From assembly GCA_003184365.1 (NCBI GenBank), contig NKYR01000008.1, positions 124,001 through 188,000 of the forward strand: a stretch of 64,000 nt of DNA, written 5' to 3'. The DNA is from Evernia prunastri. Its lineage: Eukaryota > Ascomycota > Lecanoromycetes > Lecanorales > Parmeliaceae. Below the pieces are notes generated by a model, which was not told the origin of the DNA, did not search any database, and saw only the letters and a list, made by a program, of their open reading frames with translations. Position numbers and translations under genes: made by a program. Position 1 is the first letter of the stretch; each line of letters opens with the position of its first letter. Shown here piece by piece: positions 22,908 to 35,065 of this stretch.

Positions 22908-24225
22908 TTGAATTGTTTGCTCGATTTAGCGATGGGTGTTCCGGAAAATCAATCTTGGCGAAGGGGTGGCAGCCTTGATCAGGCAGCATCCTCGGCCAGA
23001 ATGGGGGAAGGAATATGATTTGTAAAATACCTGGTACATCATCAATAAAGGTTAAGATCTTGCATTGCTCGGTGCATCGGGCGTGAAAGGCAAGGAAGAT
23101 GATTGGTATATGGTGTCAGCCTGGCTTTGAACTGCCGGGACCGTGGCCGCCTTCGCTCAGCCTGATAGGAATCGGTAGGCTGTGGTACAGGCTGCAGCCC
23201 GGCAGGATCAGACCTTCAATAGAGCCTTGAAGTCTAAGAGGAAGCTTATCGTTGCGCAAAGAGCGACATGAGTTGGCATTGGTTGACATTCGGTATGGGA
23301 CAAAGCAACATACTCTAGAGTAAACGCCCTGTTTGATCGATCATAGATTCCGGAGCATCAAACAGAAGCAGAGTCAAACTTTTAATCCTTTTCGGTGCTC
23401 ATGGAAATGTAGCAGGCTAATCAGTATAAAATTGAGTATATTGCCATATTGTAGATGAGTGACGTGCTTATAGCAGGGGGAAACGAGTATGATGGAGTAA
23501 GTAGGTACTTACTCTGTACTTACCCCGTACTTTATTGTTCTCTTATCGGTATTAGCGGCTTCTGATAAGGGGAGTGAAGCGGGCGCCTATTATATTGTCT
23601 CCCCCCAATATTTAATTCACATTAATTCACTTAAGCAAGACAAAGCATCATGCTTCCTCTCCTCGGTATCCGTCTTCTTGGATAACACTCTACTCTCTAT
23701 ATATTCATTCCCCCTTGTTGATGTTCCTTTGTTTATACCTAGTCTATTACTATATATCCAACTAATCACCTAATCACCTAATCGCCTAGGGTAAAGGTCC
23801 TCCCTTGGCGTCTCACCGTGAGTCGAGTCATAGGCCGCCTCCGCTCGCCTGACTACATCACGCTTGACTGCTTCTGATACACACCCATCATACCCCGCGT
23901 CGCCTGGCACCTCTAGGAACATTGGGAATACCTACTCTAAACAGAATCGCCTCCTCGAGCCAAGTCCCCTGCATCTGCATAATCCCCCAACGGCAATCCG
24001 GAATGGTTTAATCGCCTTCCCCTTGCCCAGGATCTACTTCCTGCATCTGACATGACAACCTCTTGAACCTCAACCTTCTCAGCTCCCAACCTTCCTATCC
24101 GCCTTTCCAAATGTGCAACTCTTTGACAGCTACCCTTTACCCTCATCTGCAGTGGTAACGCTGCTGCCGACAAAGTCAGCTGCACCTAGCTAGTGGAGCA
24201 CGACACCTGCCTCTGACCTTTCGTC
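22908..24225. other. Intergenic region and probable ATG1 leader
   Basis: No supported gene. It contains a short palindrome (AGTAAGTA-GG-TACTTACT near 23495) and pyrimidine-rich sequence from about 23640, consistent with a promoter and long 5' leader for the downstream kinase. Confidence 0.55.
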
Positions 24226-27200
24226 ATGGCGGCCAAACAACCATCGCCCTCGACAACCAGACGGACTAGAGATCCAAAAAACCAAGAGATGGCTGTCGGT
24301 AGCTACAGAAGATTGGAGGAGATTGGCCGAGGAAGCTTTGCTACGGTGTACAAAGCTTCCAACACCGTAAGTAGCCATCCTGACCTCCTTCACCTTGCCA
24401 TCACCCTCAGCCTCGTGCAACACCGTGTGCTGCATCATCATGTCTACGTCATTACAAACTAAGGCTGCCATCAAGTTATTTATCAAGTCAATGCTGATGC
24501 TTCTCGCTTATGATAGAATGAACCTGGCTACGTTGCCATCAAATCCGTCGACCTACACAAGCTCAACAAGAAGTTAAGGGAAAACCTGTACTCCGAAATC
24601 CACATCCTAAAGACTCTAGAACATCCACACATCGTTGCTCTTCTTGGATGCCAAGAGACTACCGCCCATATACACCTCGTTATGGAATTTTGCGAGCTTG
24701 GGGACTTGTCATACTTCATCAAGAAAAGAGACACGCTTTCTCGTCATGATACCACCAAGGACATGATAAGAAAGTACCCCAACCCTCCGGTTGGTGGTCT
24801 GAATGAGGTCATAACCCGACACTTTCTCAAGCAGCTAGCCAGTGCCCTGGAATTCCTAAGAGAGGGAAACTTTATTCACCGTGATGTGAAGCCCCAAAAC
24901 CTGCTTCTCGAACCGTCACCTCTTTTCTGCGCCAAGTACAAGCGCGAAATCGTCCCAAAAGCTCACGACAAGCCGCGGGCCCCTGCCGCCGGGATTGAAT
25001 CTTTGCCTACCCTCAAGATTGCAGACTTTGGTTTCGCACGGTCTTTGCCTACAACTTCTCTGGCAGAAACATTGTGTGGATCGCCGCTATATATGGCACC
25101 TGAGATTCTGCGGTATGAGAAATACGACGCAAAGGCGGATCTCTGGTCTGTTGGTACTGTGCTACACGAGATGATGGTGGGAAAGCCGCCCTTCAGAGCG
25201 TCAAACCACGTGGAGTTGCTGCGAAAAATCGAGCGGGGTGAGGACAGAATCAAATTTCCGGAAGAGGTGGCCTTGAGTGACAGTATGAAGGGACTCATCC
25301 GGAGTCTCTTGAAGCGGAATCCGGTGGAGAGGATAAGCTTTAATGATTTCTTCAACAATCCTATGATCAAGGGTGAAATTCCGGGATTGGCTGAGGAAGA
25401 TCGACCAGCTCAGCTTCCAAAACAGGACTCCGAACTAGTGGGAAAGGGAAAGGAAAAAGAATCGGAAGGATTCATAGGAGAGAGCTCGGCTCCGAGGACC
25501 TCAAAAGTTGACGTGACGGGCAATTTGTCACAGTCTCCAAGAAAAGCTATCTCAGGTAGTCCACAAACCCTTGCGCTCAGGGCTGAGCCTGCAATTCACC
25601 GTCGATCATCTGGTACGCCGCCACGTACAGCTACGGGCGATTTGCGAGAAAAGAGAAACAGTGCCGAGGCTGCTCGAGCAAATCCATCATCAAGAGAAGC
25701 TGCACCACGGGCTACGCGTCCAAGCATAACTTCTCACGCCACAGCACCAGCACGCCAAGACTTGCTGGCCCATGATACCAAGGTTGCTGCGCCCACAGTC
25801 ACGCAGCGGCAACAAAATCGGACGTCTCTACCATCAAGTTCCCCAAGATCTGAGGAGAGAGATCAGCAGCGCAGAGCGGCCTTGGAAGCTAAGGAGGCTC
25901 GAGATCGCGCAGCGCATGATGTGGCGTTTGAGCGAGACTACGTGGTAGTAGAAAAGCGAGCAGTTGAAGTCAATGCTTTCGCTGATGAGCTCGCCGCAAG
26001 CCCTAGGATCCACGGCACAACTCAGGCTCCGCACGATGCAAATCGTGGCGCGATGGTCAGACGAGCTACTACCCAAGGGCCTCCTGATTCAGCTGCTGGC
26101 GCTCAAGTCACGCCATCACGAGCGATGCAGCTGGCGTCTGGGAAGAGACCTGATCATCATCGACAGATCTCCTACGAAAGGAGGCTACAAAACATTCCTT
26201 CGGCTACTTCAGCAATCTCAAAAGCGATCAACATGGCTAGCGGCAGACTTTTCAGTATGGGCTTCTCCCCTCCTTTGGGCATTGGTCGAGGCGGCCCTTC
26301 TCCGCCTTCATACAACCCATTCCCCGCCTATCCTATTACTCAAGGCGGCCCTCTAATGATCGGTGACGGCTCCAAAAGCCCAGCTGCTTTGGACGAAGAT
26401 TCTCGAGCAGTCCATGTAATCGAAGAATCTGCAACGAGAAGTGATGTCGTTTATGGATTCGCAGAGGTTAAGTACAAACAGCTGATTCCTTTGGAGCCAT
26501 CGGTGGATCGCGGACTGGGGTTGCGCCAAGCTGGAATACCAGAAGGAAGCGAGGGCGAGAACAGTAACAGTGAAGATGACGGCCTGACCGTCGATGCAAT
26601 CGTTACACTGTCGGAGGAAGCGTTAGTACTCTATGTCAAGGCATTGTCATTGCTCGCTCGATCTATGGATATTGCAGGAGGTTGGTGGGCGAGAAAGAAT
26701 CGTGGCGAAATTGTGGACGAATCGACATCGCCCCGGACTCATTCTAGCACGGCAAATGCAGCTGCCATTAGTAACCGTGTCAATAACGTTGTCCAATGGG
26801 TCCGAGATCGATTCAACCAGGTCCTTGTCAAGGCTGAAGTTGTACGTCTAAAGCTTATCGAGGCCCAAAAGCAGCTCCCCACAGATCACCCAAGCCACCC
26901 CAGCAATCATCCATCTGCTTCAGGTTCTGCGACTATGGGCACATCTGCGGATAATGTCATAGTAACTTCTGGCGTGACGGCCGAGACACTCATGTATGAT
27001 CGCGCGCTGGAGATGAGCAAGTCTGCTGCGGTCAATGAGCTGGTAGGAGATGATCTCTTGGGCTGCGAGATGAACTATGTCACGGCAATAATGCTTTTGG
27101 AGGCCGTCCTTGAGAATGACGATGAGCCATCTCTGAAGAAATCAGCTTCGGACAAGGATGCGAAGAGCTCGAGCACAGACGAAGGGGTCGTGAATGGTGT

Positions 27201-27451
27201 GGAAGCGGAGGATCGTAAGGTCGTGCTCAAACGTAAATAGCATGCCCTTAAGAAGCTCTCGATGCACTTTCAGCTAACAAGCACCTACAGTCGTCCAAGG
27301 CATCCGCTCACGCCTCGCTGCACTTCGGAAGAAAATGCAGATCATAGCAAAGCGCAACAGCGTCCCGAACGTCACGCCACCCCGTTCGAAATCCCCGGTC
27401 GTGGCTGCCACCGCTACGACACCAGCAATTGCTACCACCCCCCCTCGATAG
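24226..27451 (+). CDS. ATG1: Autophagy-initiating serine/threonine kinase Atg1
   Basis: Three exons (24226-24366, 24517-27232, 27291-27451) encode about 1005 aa. The kinase domain spans roughly residues 28-325: glycine loop GRGSFATVYK, catalytic lysine in VAIKSVDLHKL, HRDVKPQN, DFGFARSLP and GSPLYMAPEIL. A long disordered middle is followed by the C-terminal helical (tandem MIT) region from about residue 740. The last exon supplies the conserved end (LVQGIRSRLAALRKKMQI); without it the frame would stop at KRK, inside the intron. Atg1 associates with Atg13 and the Atg17 scaffold to start autophagosome formation. The first intron (150 nt) has GTAAGT and ends GATAG. Start, kinase motifs and tail all fit the family. 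Confidence 0.95.
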
Positions 27452-28890
27452 CTAAGAAGATCCCAGCTTCCCTTGCGGATCCCCCCAAAATCTGTACAAA
27501 AAAACCAAGAATCATCTTTCCAGCCCCACTCTCGGTCATCTTTTATTCGGAATTAATCTCATTTTGGCAAATCCTCATTATGGACATATCAAATAAGAAC
27601 GCGGCGTTTCGTCTAACATTGAGCATTTCAAGCGGGGGCTGCGAGACATACTAACCATCCTCCTGTCACAAAGACATGCATTACGAACTTCCCATTTCAG
27701 TGGTATGAACATTGGAGATCTGGCGCTGCATGAGAGGTGGCGTTAAGAATGGCGTTAGATCACAAGGGAAGGAGTACTGGTAACAAATGGCGTTAGACCC
27801 TCCTTCCCCTAAATCTTGAAGGATCGTCGGGGAAGGCGAAGACTGTACTTAGATACCCTGACCCGTAAATGCAAACGATATTGAATCTCAGGCCCGTCCA
27901 CTGATATTACTATCTTGTCCAGCCTTCCCATTGCTGGAAACCTAGACTTGAGCGCGTGGAAGGGGTGATGATGATCTAGGCAAGTAAGAAGCTTCCCCCC
28001 CCCCCCCAAAAAACGGACCATCATCTGCAAACAGCCTTGGAAACAGTATGTCCACTGAGACCACGACTTGCAATCAGGAGCGACCCGTTCACTTTTTTGA
28101 AAAACCGAAGCAAAATAGGCATCAGGCCTGTTCAAACCGAGCTTTGCGCGCTAGGGGCAAGATACGACCAGTATTAAATAAACCATCTCGATAACCTCAC
28201 CACCACGCGCGCCGTCCTTGCTGACTCCATTTCAGGCATCGGCACCGGCACCTCCGATTGCCAAAACCGACAATGCTTTCGCCCCAGCCGACGCGACAGC
28301 CCCATGCGGTTTTTCGGCGGATAACTTTTCTTCCATCTTCCCTCCGTCGGGAAAAGTCACCGTCGTCCGGCAGCCACGATCCCGGGCGGAAGGAGAGCTT
28401 GCTGGGTTGTTTATGGTCGAGGGGAATTGTTGTTCGCTGGTGAGGAGCGCGGTGGTGTTGTTGTTGGGTTTTCGTTCGCGGATGATTGTGTCTGTTGTTG
28501 TGGAAGGGGTGGGGTACGGTGGGTTGTGCGTGGGATGGAGGGAAGTTGGGAGGTATGGTGTTTGGGAGGTATGGATGGGGCTCAGGTGCATTATGGGCGG
28601 AGATCGCTGATGGTGGGGATAGGTGTGTGGGATAGGTGTGTTTCGGATTGAGTAATTTTATTTCACTTGGGATCTATGTGGACTGTCAGACGCTGATAAA
28701 GCTACAGACTGCTGTTGGGTGTTCGGTTCAAGTGTATGATTTCAGTTCTACCCCGTGTTCACATCGGTCGGTAGGTCTGTACCATAAGGGCGCGCCAGCA
28801 GGTTACACGGAATAATGGAGTATGGGTACACGTTTCCAAGCCCATGAAATACTCGTGGCTTTGCCCCTGCCGCTGTCTTTGACCGCTGGC
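27452..28890. other. Intergenic region without a supported gene
   Basis: Overlapping open frames on both strands at about 28218-28610 have skewed composition and no domain. A C-run at about 27988-28007 is present. The rest probably contains the 3' ends of the convergent ATG1 and the membrane protein gene. Confidence 0.5.
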
Positions 28891-29553
28891 CTACCACTTT
28901 CGTACCGCGTCCAAAAACTCGCCGACGACTTCCACTTTCGCATCGGACGACTCCATCTGGGACCGCAGTTCTTCGTCATAAACCTCTGCCGCCGCGACAA
29001 GATTCTTCAGCTTAGCATTCTCCTTGGAATAATCAGTGTACAGCTGCCCGCCGCCAGAATCCCGTTTAGTGCGCAGCAGTATCCACGTCGGTAGCCAAAT
29101 CACGTACAGACACATATCGAATATGATAGCGAACAAAATCAGTAAAATCGGCGCTAATGCGGGCCCTCTCTCCGCGAATTTGTCCCATGCGGCCTGACAG
29201 AGCGAATACCAGGCGTAAACCATATCGACGGAGAGGCTCAGGCCCGCTGCAAACGCGATGACCTGGACGTGAAGCAGATAGCGACCTTCCGGGTCGGGGC
29301 CGCGCATTTTCCTGCTAAGCATCCACGAGCAGAGATGCAAGAAGATCGACCAGCTCGATACCGTGGGCGACGCGGACCCCACCCAGATTAGAAAGGAGTC
29401 ATAGTCACTGGGGCTTGTGTAGGGGATGAAGACGTGCGCGGCTAAAACGGCCGTGACGAGTATGGTCAAACCCGTAGCGAGTATCGGTAAGCACCGGTCG
29501 TAAGTTCCGTGACGGGGGTTCCCGTCCATGACACTGCGGGTTGAGGGTGACAT
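28891..29553 (-). CDS. Multi-pass membrane protein of unknown function
   Basis: A single open frame of 220 aa. I see four hydrophobic segments: LPILATGLTILVTAVLAAHVF, a segment around SWSIFLHLCSWML, another around VIAFAAGLSLSVDMVYAW, and APILLILFAIIFDMCLYVIWL. A hydrophilic C-terminal tail of about 55 residues follows, rich in Glu, Lys and Ala (KENAKLKNLVAAAEVYDEEL), which could form a helix or coiled coil. No enzyme motif is visible. Four-helix topology with a cytosolic tail is seen in several unrelated fungal membrane families, so I assign no function. The start is the first ATG; another occurs eight codons later. Confidence 0.6.
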   Translation of the reverse strand: MSPSTRSVMDGNPRHGTYDRCLPILATGLTILVTAVLAAHVFIPYTSPSDYDSFLIWVGSASPTVSSWSIFLHLCSWMLSRKMRGPDPEGRYLLHVQVIAFAAGLSLSVDMVYAWYSLCQAAWDKFAERGPALAPILLILFAIIFDMCLYVIWLPTWILLRTKRDSGGGQLYTDYSKENAKLKNLVAAAEVYDEELRSQMESSDAKVEVVGEFLDAVRKW

Positions 29554-30574
29554 TTTGAGCGTGTGAGGTGAGGAGGGGTGATGGCGGTGTGTGTAGAAGT
29601 GTAAGAAGGAGATTGGGGAACAGAGCGCCTTTTGTATGAAACTTTGTGTGGGGCCAAGGCTTTCGTTAGTTGCTCATTTGCCCTTCGCATTTATTGGCCT
29701 ATCTTCTCATAAGTATCCTCTTTTCTTCCTTATGAGTATCACAAGGATGCAAATGACTGCAGGTCCGTGGGAAAAGTCAGCCACTGTGAATTTCAAAGGC
29801 AAAGGCTGAGAAGTAAGCCTCACAGTAATCTGGGGTAAGCCTCGCAACTACCTAGATTACTGTGAGGCTATAGGCCAGTATTGGGTGGTTAGGTTGGTTC
29901 ACGCAGTCCAGTCACAAAACGCTGACTGACCCTAGTAGATAGACGTAATACAGCCGATAGGCAGCCTGTAAAAGCAAACGTCTTGTTACCCTGGCAACAA
30001 TTAACTGTCAATAATGAAGACATATGTAACTCCACGCTTAAAAAGGCGAAAGGTTTCCACCTGCTGTTGTGCTAAGGTAAGTTGTAAGCTTGTAGCCCAC
30101 TCACATATTTAGCGTGCATGAGCTTCTCTACGATTCCCGCGAGCGCCTGTAGCAAGCATAAAACAACAGACACGGAAACCTTCTGGAAGCCTTCTAAGAA
30201 TAGGTTTCTGCAAGATTATGACTGTCGTCAGGATCATCGTCAACTTTTAAGTTGAAAACAATGCATAGCGGCTGAATTGATGCAGAGTTCCGTACTCCAC
30301 CACAGATCGTCTCGCCGCAGCGTATCACCATCGTAGAACCTACCGACGGTAGTGGTGCAGCATGATTGAGATTCAGGATCGTCGTGGGCATCAAGGTTCA
30401 AGATAGGCGGGACCAGCCGATACCGCCGGCTTGTCCATGCCAAATTGCCAACACTTCCGAGTCTCCTGGGTCTCCTTGAGCTTCGATACGATGAGGCACA
30501 TGATACCTACCCACCCCCGTTGCTACTGTTTCCACTGACCAGCAACTGATTTTATTAAAGTATATGTTTTGAAG
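29554..30574. other. Intergenic region between divergent genes
   Basis: No supported gene; short frames near 30194-30643 lack domains. It contains the perfect inverted repeat at 29816-29869 and should hold promoters for the membrane protein (minus) and the TPR gene (plus). Confidence 0.5.
29816..29869. repeat. Perfect 16-bp inverted repeat
   Basis: AGCCTCACAGTAATCT at 29816-29831 is the exact reverse complement of 29854-29869, with a 22-nt spacer. It would form a stem-loop in RNA or a cruciform in DNA. A degenerate copy of part of the left arm (TAAGCCTCGCA) lies in the loop. Confidence 0.9.
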
Positions 30575-31755
30575 ATGGCAGACGCAATGCCAGATATTGG
30601 CATGATTACGGTATAAATTTTCGTATCCCGGCATCACATGCATCGTTTAACACCCTTTCAGGAGCTCCTATCCAAGCTTGGTCCTAATGCATCCATGGCC
30701 GACGTGATGAAGCTCATTGCAAAGAACCCCTCTGAAATAGGTCCCTTAACAGACCAGCTCAAGGGTCTGCAAAAGCCGGCGCCGAACCTAGAGACCTTTG
30801 ATTATGCGGCGCTCACTCCAGGAAAGGAGTGGGAGTCCTTCTGGGTTATTCAATTAGGACATCTGGGCAACAACGGGCCGGACCACCAGCCTGGTACGAA
30901 GCCAGTGTTCATGGTGTACTGTTACGATGACAAGGGGTCACATAGAATCACACAAGAGGTGACGGGTCTGCCGACTGCGCAGTTGATGCTAGAGTAAAAG
31001 CTCTCTATCCTACCGCTTACTATTCTCCAGTAATGTTAAGCTGACACAGGACCCGTTAACAGCATCTTGAAACGCGCAATTGCCGCTCCGCTCCCCCCGC
31101 TCAAGCCTGCCCTCCCTTGGCAATTATGCATTTCTTTAAAGCTCAAGCCCCAATTCTCCTCGCCTGAAATCAAGACGTTCCTCGATTGCCTTCCCAAACC
31201 GTTTCACTGGCGTTTCGAGACCGCAGAAGAGAGGGACAATCTAGCGGACGGCATTGAGGAAAAGAACAAGCAAGAATCTGAAATCTTACTCGAGACTGCA
31301 GCGCAGAGAAAATCCGAAGGCAACGCTGCGTTTGCGAAGAAGGATGAAGCGGCTGCTATCAAGGCTTACGGCGATGCTATCGAATGTGCTGTCGATGCGC
31401 TTGCTCAAAACGCGGAGGAAAACACTACCAAAGCAACATTGGCGATCTTACATGCTAATCGAGCTGCTGCGTATCTCCTTCCTGGGAAAGATGAAAGTAC
31501 TCAAAAGGCGTTGAAGGATGGAGATATGGCAGAACTTTATGACCCTTGCTATGCAAAATCGTAAGCATACAGTCCGATTTGCCAAGAATTGAAGCTTACA
31601 TCTGTAACAGGTACATTCGTCAAGCCATTGCACATGAGAGACTTGGCGCCAATGTGAAAGCGAAGACGTGTCTTGAGCGCGGATTGCGCGTGCCTGCTCT
31701 CCAGGATAACAAGGGACTCATAGAACAGCTTCAGAAAGTGGAGAATCAAACTTGA
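30575..31755 (+). CDS. Tetratricopeptide-repeat protein
   Basis: Four exons (30575-30610, 30662-30993, 31063-31560, 31611-31755) encode about 336 aa. The short first exon reads MADAMPDIGMIT; it joins through a 51-nt intron ending CTTTCAG to ELLSKLGPNAS, replacing the nonsense frame that otherwise begins at 30638. The second intron needs the acceptor AACAG at 31062, because the nearer AG at 31049 leads to an in-frame stop. The C-terminal half carries TPR-like helices: AAQRKSEGNAAFAKKDEAAAIKAYGDAIE, then AILHANRAAAYLL, then YIRQAIAHERLGANVKAKTCLERGL. TPR arrays bind partner proteins, often chaperones. The N-terminal half has no domain I recognise. Function beyond protein binding is unknown. Confidence 0.8.
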
Positions 31756-32160
31756 TAATTTCGACGGTGAGTACTACACCTCAATTGTAAGTATCGGTCG
31801 ATCACCTATGTGGCGCACGCTTTTCAACTGTCTTGGCGATGTCCGTCCAAAATCAAACGATCTAGGCCGTTGTCCGTCGAGGTGAAGAAGTTGCTAGAGA
31901 CGAGGCACAGTGAGGCTGAGGTACTAGTACCTCAGCTGCTACGCTATCGATAGCAGAACCAACATCCAAAAGCCAACAAGATCTCTTATTATTGTCAATA
32001 ATTTCCGAGAGGCTTGACCACAAAGCATCAGGATCCCAGACTAAGTAGTTCTTTGCAACGTTATATCGACCGTGTTGCACGACTATATAACACCGTTCTG
32101 CGCCCTCAGCTCTCTGGTCCCCGACTGCAATTTTTGCAAAAGTAACGCATTTCCCCGGAG
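31756..32160. other. Short intergenic region
   Basis: No gene seen. It separates two genes on the same strand. Confidence 0.55.
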
Positions 32161-33241
32161 ATGCTCATCCCATCTGATTTCGTCTTCGTGCTCTGCATTC
32201 TTGCAATTGAGATTACCACATCAACAGCGCAGACGTGTTATTTTCCTAATGGAGAAGAATCCGCTCGTGATACCCCCTGCCGTGCGCCTACCTCTGGCCA
32301 AGACAGCGCGTGCTGTTACAGAGGTGACATATGCCTCGACAACAATCTTTGTCTGCCGCAGGTGCGTATTCCCGGAACAAAATTCTCCTACTCGCACGTG
32401 GAGCAAGAAGTATTGCAGGAGCCAGTAGCATTATTTTACATCTAGAGTTGTCTTCATAATCAAAATCCTGTCCCAAGAGGGAAAACTGACTCCCATTTGC
32501 TTGGTAGCTCACAAATTCAGTCCTCGTGTATAGAGGAAGTTGCACAGATCGCGCGTGGCAAAGTGATGGCTGCGCCAAATACTGTCAAGATGGTTAGTTC
32601 GACCGTCTTCCTAATTCCAAGACACGAAAAAAAGAATTAGTTTTGATTGACGATGTTATTGTTCAGTCAGTACTGATGATGGAATGGGACTGTTCCCGTT
32701 TTCGTATACCAAATCCTGCTGTGGACCTGTCAATTCTACACGCGGCACCTGCCAGTTGGCCACACAAGGAAGCAGCTCTCCGTTCGAACTTTCGATTGGA
32801 TTGGTGATCAATAATCGCACATCGGGCTCCTCAGGGCCGAACGACACAAGCGCTGCCACTACCATTATCAGCACCAGCACCATGACAGCCACTTCCACCG
32901 CCGCAGCCAGCGCAGCAACGGGCTCAACATCATCATCCAAAGATCAGGCGGCGATAGGTGCGGGTGTGGGGGTGCCCTTGGGTCTAGCTTTACTTGGAGC
33001 TTTGATTTTGTTGTGGCGGCAACGACAGCGCGAGCATGGCTTGAAGATGAAGGCGGAGGCGTGGGAAAAGAGGCACGATGCTTTAGCGATGATGAAGGGC
33101 CAGGACATCCGAGCAGACAATGGCCTCATGCAACAGGGGCAGAACGGACAATGGCATCAACTTGAAGATGCAAGGATCCAGGAGCTGGACAGTGGGCATG
33201 ATGCTCATGAACTGGCAGGATGGAAACAGAGACCGAGATGA
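32161..33241 (+). CDS. Secreted Cys-rich, single-pass membrane protein (sensor-like architecture)
   Basis: Three exons (32161-32361, 32508-32592, 32667-33241) encode about 286 aa. A signal peptide (hydrophobic DFVFVLCILAIEITT) is followed by a Cys-rich domain (QTCYFPNGE, CRAPTSGQDSACCYRGDICL, GSCTDRAW, GCAKYCQD, KSCCGPVN). A Ser/Thr/Ala-rich stalk likely to be O-glycosylated comes next, then a transmembrane helix (GVGVPLGLALLGALILLWR) and a basic-to-polar cytoplasmic tail ending in WKQRPR. This layout recurs in fungal surface proteins such as Wsc- and Mid2-type sensors, but the Cys domain is not a WSC domain that I recognise. Frame is preserved at both introns (CLPQ-LTNS, CQD-VSTDDG). Role at the cell surface is an inference. 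Confidence 0.75.
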
Positions 33242-33987
33242 TGTTGACGAGCATAACGTGGCAGATTTTTGAAAACCGCCAAAAAGAAGCAGCCTGCGCA
33301 GTGTCACTCGCGGGGACTTTAAGAGACGAGCTGAGGGCAGCTGCAGCTGAAACGGAGGGAGGACCGTAGCCTTGAAATCTGGTCAGCCGGATTGTTCAGG
33401 AACACGGACAACCCGGTCGGGAGCATAAGCACGGTTCGGCGCCTGCTCGGAAAGTTGCCTCCGCACCTCAGAAATATTGCGAATACTCGGCTACTATTTG
33501 CTGAGAATTTGCCTCCATCTTGGAGCAAACCTGCTCAGGAGATTAAAAAAGGTTGAACAAACGAGTTTTGCAGTTGCACAGAAGCGCCGCCCGACATCCG
33601 CTGGGTATCCTCTTCCAGGGGCTGATAGGACTTAAAACGTTGTGGATATTCGCGCAATGGCATCTCGATGAGCATCGAAGATGACAAAACTTGGCAGCCT
33701 CACCTGTCCTGACACACCTTGCTTGCGGGGTTAAAAAATGAAATGCGTTGAGGTTTTCGGTCACCGCGCTAGACAGACCGCCGCCAACTCCGTTTCCAGT
33801 ACGACGCAAAGATGTAACACCTCAGCAGACATTCATTTTCCACTCGATCTCCCATTCTTCACAATAGATTGACCCCGTACTCTCTGCTAAAGAAAAGGCT
33901 ACCGATCCAAACCCAACGAACAGTGTCCGCTTCGTCTCATCCGAATCCTTCCCACCGTCAAACCCCAGCGGACTTACAGAGGCAATC
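33242..33987. other. Intergenic region
   Basis: Only short, domain-free frames. It lies between two plus-strand genes and probably holds the BTB gene promoter. Confidence 0.55.
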
Positions 33988-35065
33988 ATGGAACGCTCGA
34001 CCGTGTTCTTGGATCCCTGGGGAGACTTGAAAATCGCCGCGGCGGACAGAGACAAGCGACGAAGGACCCTCGTCGTATCGTCCAGCGTCATGCGCCTCGC
34101 AAGCCCGATCTGGCGCATCATGTTCGACCCTCAGGGTTCCTTCAGAGAGATCAGAGGGTCCGCGGAAGAGGTCGAGTTCCCGGACGACGACGCCGACGCT
34201 TTACTGATCCTCCTCCGCATTGTTCATTTGGGTTGGCGCCTGGTGCCGGAGTCCGTTTCGTCCGAGACCCTCGTGGACCTGGCCCGGCTGTGCGACAAGT
34301 ACGACATGATCCGCTTCGTGCGCCCGTGGCTCGCCGGGTGGCAGAGTCGTCCTCTGGCGATCATGGCAGCAAATGAGGACAGGCTCTTCGTAGCGTGGAC
34401 CTTTGGCGACTATGCTTCGTTCGTCACAAACGTTAAAAGGTTGGTGTTGTCGTGCAACACGGACGACGCAGGCAGGAGGTTGACCCGCGGCGAAAAAGTA
34501 ATCAAACTGGACTTCACTCCAGGCCTCGTTGGTATGAGAAATTACCTAGACTCACGCCCCCAACCCGGTCTGAAACTCCCTGACTAACGCCCAACAAGAC
34601 AACATTCTCAGGGCTCGGAAAGCCATCCTGACAGCGACGGTGGAAGCCTGCTCCAGATTCACCAACTGCTACGGCCCGGCCCAAGCACGTCTTCCGCCCA
34701 CGGCCCCGCCCGCCGCCACGACGACGACGCAGCAGCAGCAGAGCGCCACCCTGACCTCCTGGTCCCTGAAGCTGAACATCCCAGCCCTGAGGGCCTGGCC
34801 CGGCCCGGTCGACACGGGCGAGATCTCCGCCGGCATCGACGAGATGGTCATGCAGCTCCCGGACCGGTCCTGCTCCGCCAAGCAGCAGCAGAAGGACGAC
34901 GACGACGGGGCCACCGCCAGCGGACGGCCGCCCGACCACTCCGGCTGCGGGTACGGCGGGGCCGCGGACCTGACGCGCGAGGTCGTCGGCATCTACGACC
35001 GCTTCTTGCCGGCGGTCTTTGAGGAGTCGTATCGGACGCACATGGAGGAGCAGGCGCGGAAGTGA
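33988..35065 (+). CDS. BTB/POZ domain protein
   Basis: Two exons (33988-34531 and 34599-35065) encode about 336 aa. The 67-nt intron begins GTATGA, has a CTAAC branch site and ends CAACAAG; the join reads GLVG-DNILRARKA. The N-terminal 125 residues resemble the BTB folds found in many filamentous fungi (GDLKIAAADRDKRRRTLVVSSSVM, then IWRIMFDP, EVEFPDDDADALLILLRIVH and LVDLARLCDKYDM). A low-complexity Thr/Gln run (TTTTQQQQ) and an Asp/Lys/Gln run lie in the second exon. BTB domains mediate homo- or hetero-oligomerisation and can recruit cullin-3. No second functional domain is visible, so the partner is unknown. The exon 2 region is distinctly GC-rich. Confidence 0.82.

Noticed and set aside
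28218..28610. Overlapping frames on both strands (130 and 119 codons)
   Set aside because: Mutual overlap on opposite strands and biased composition; neither shows a family motif.
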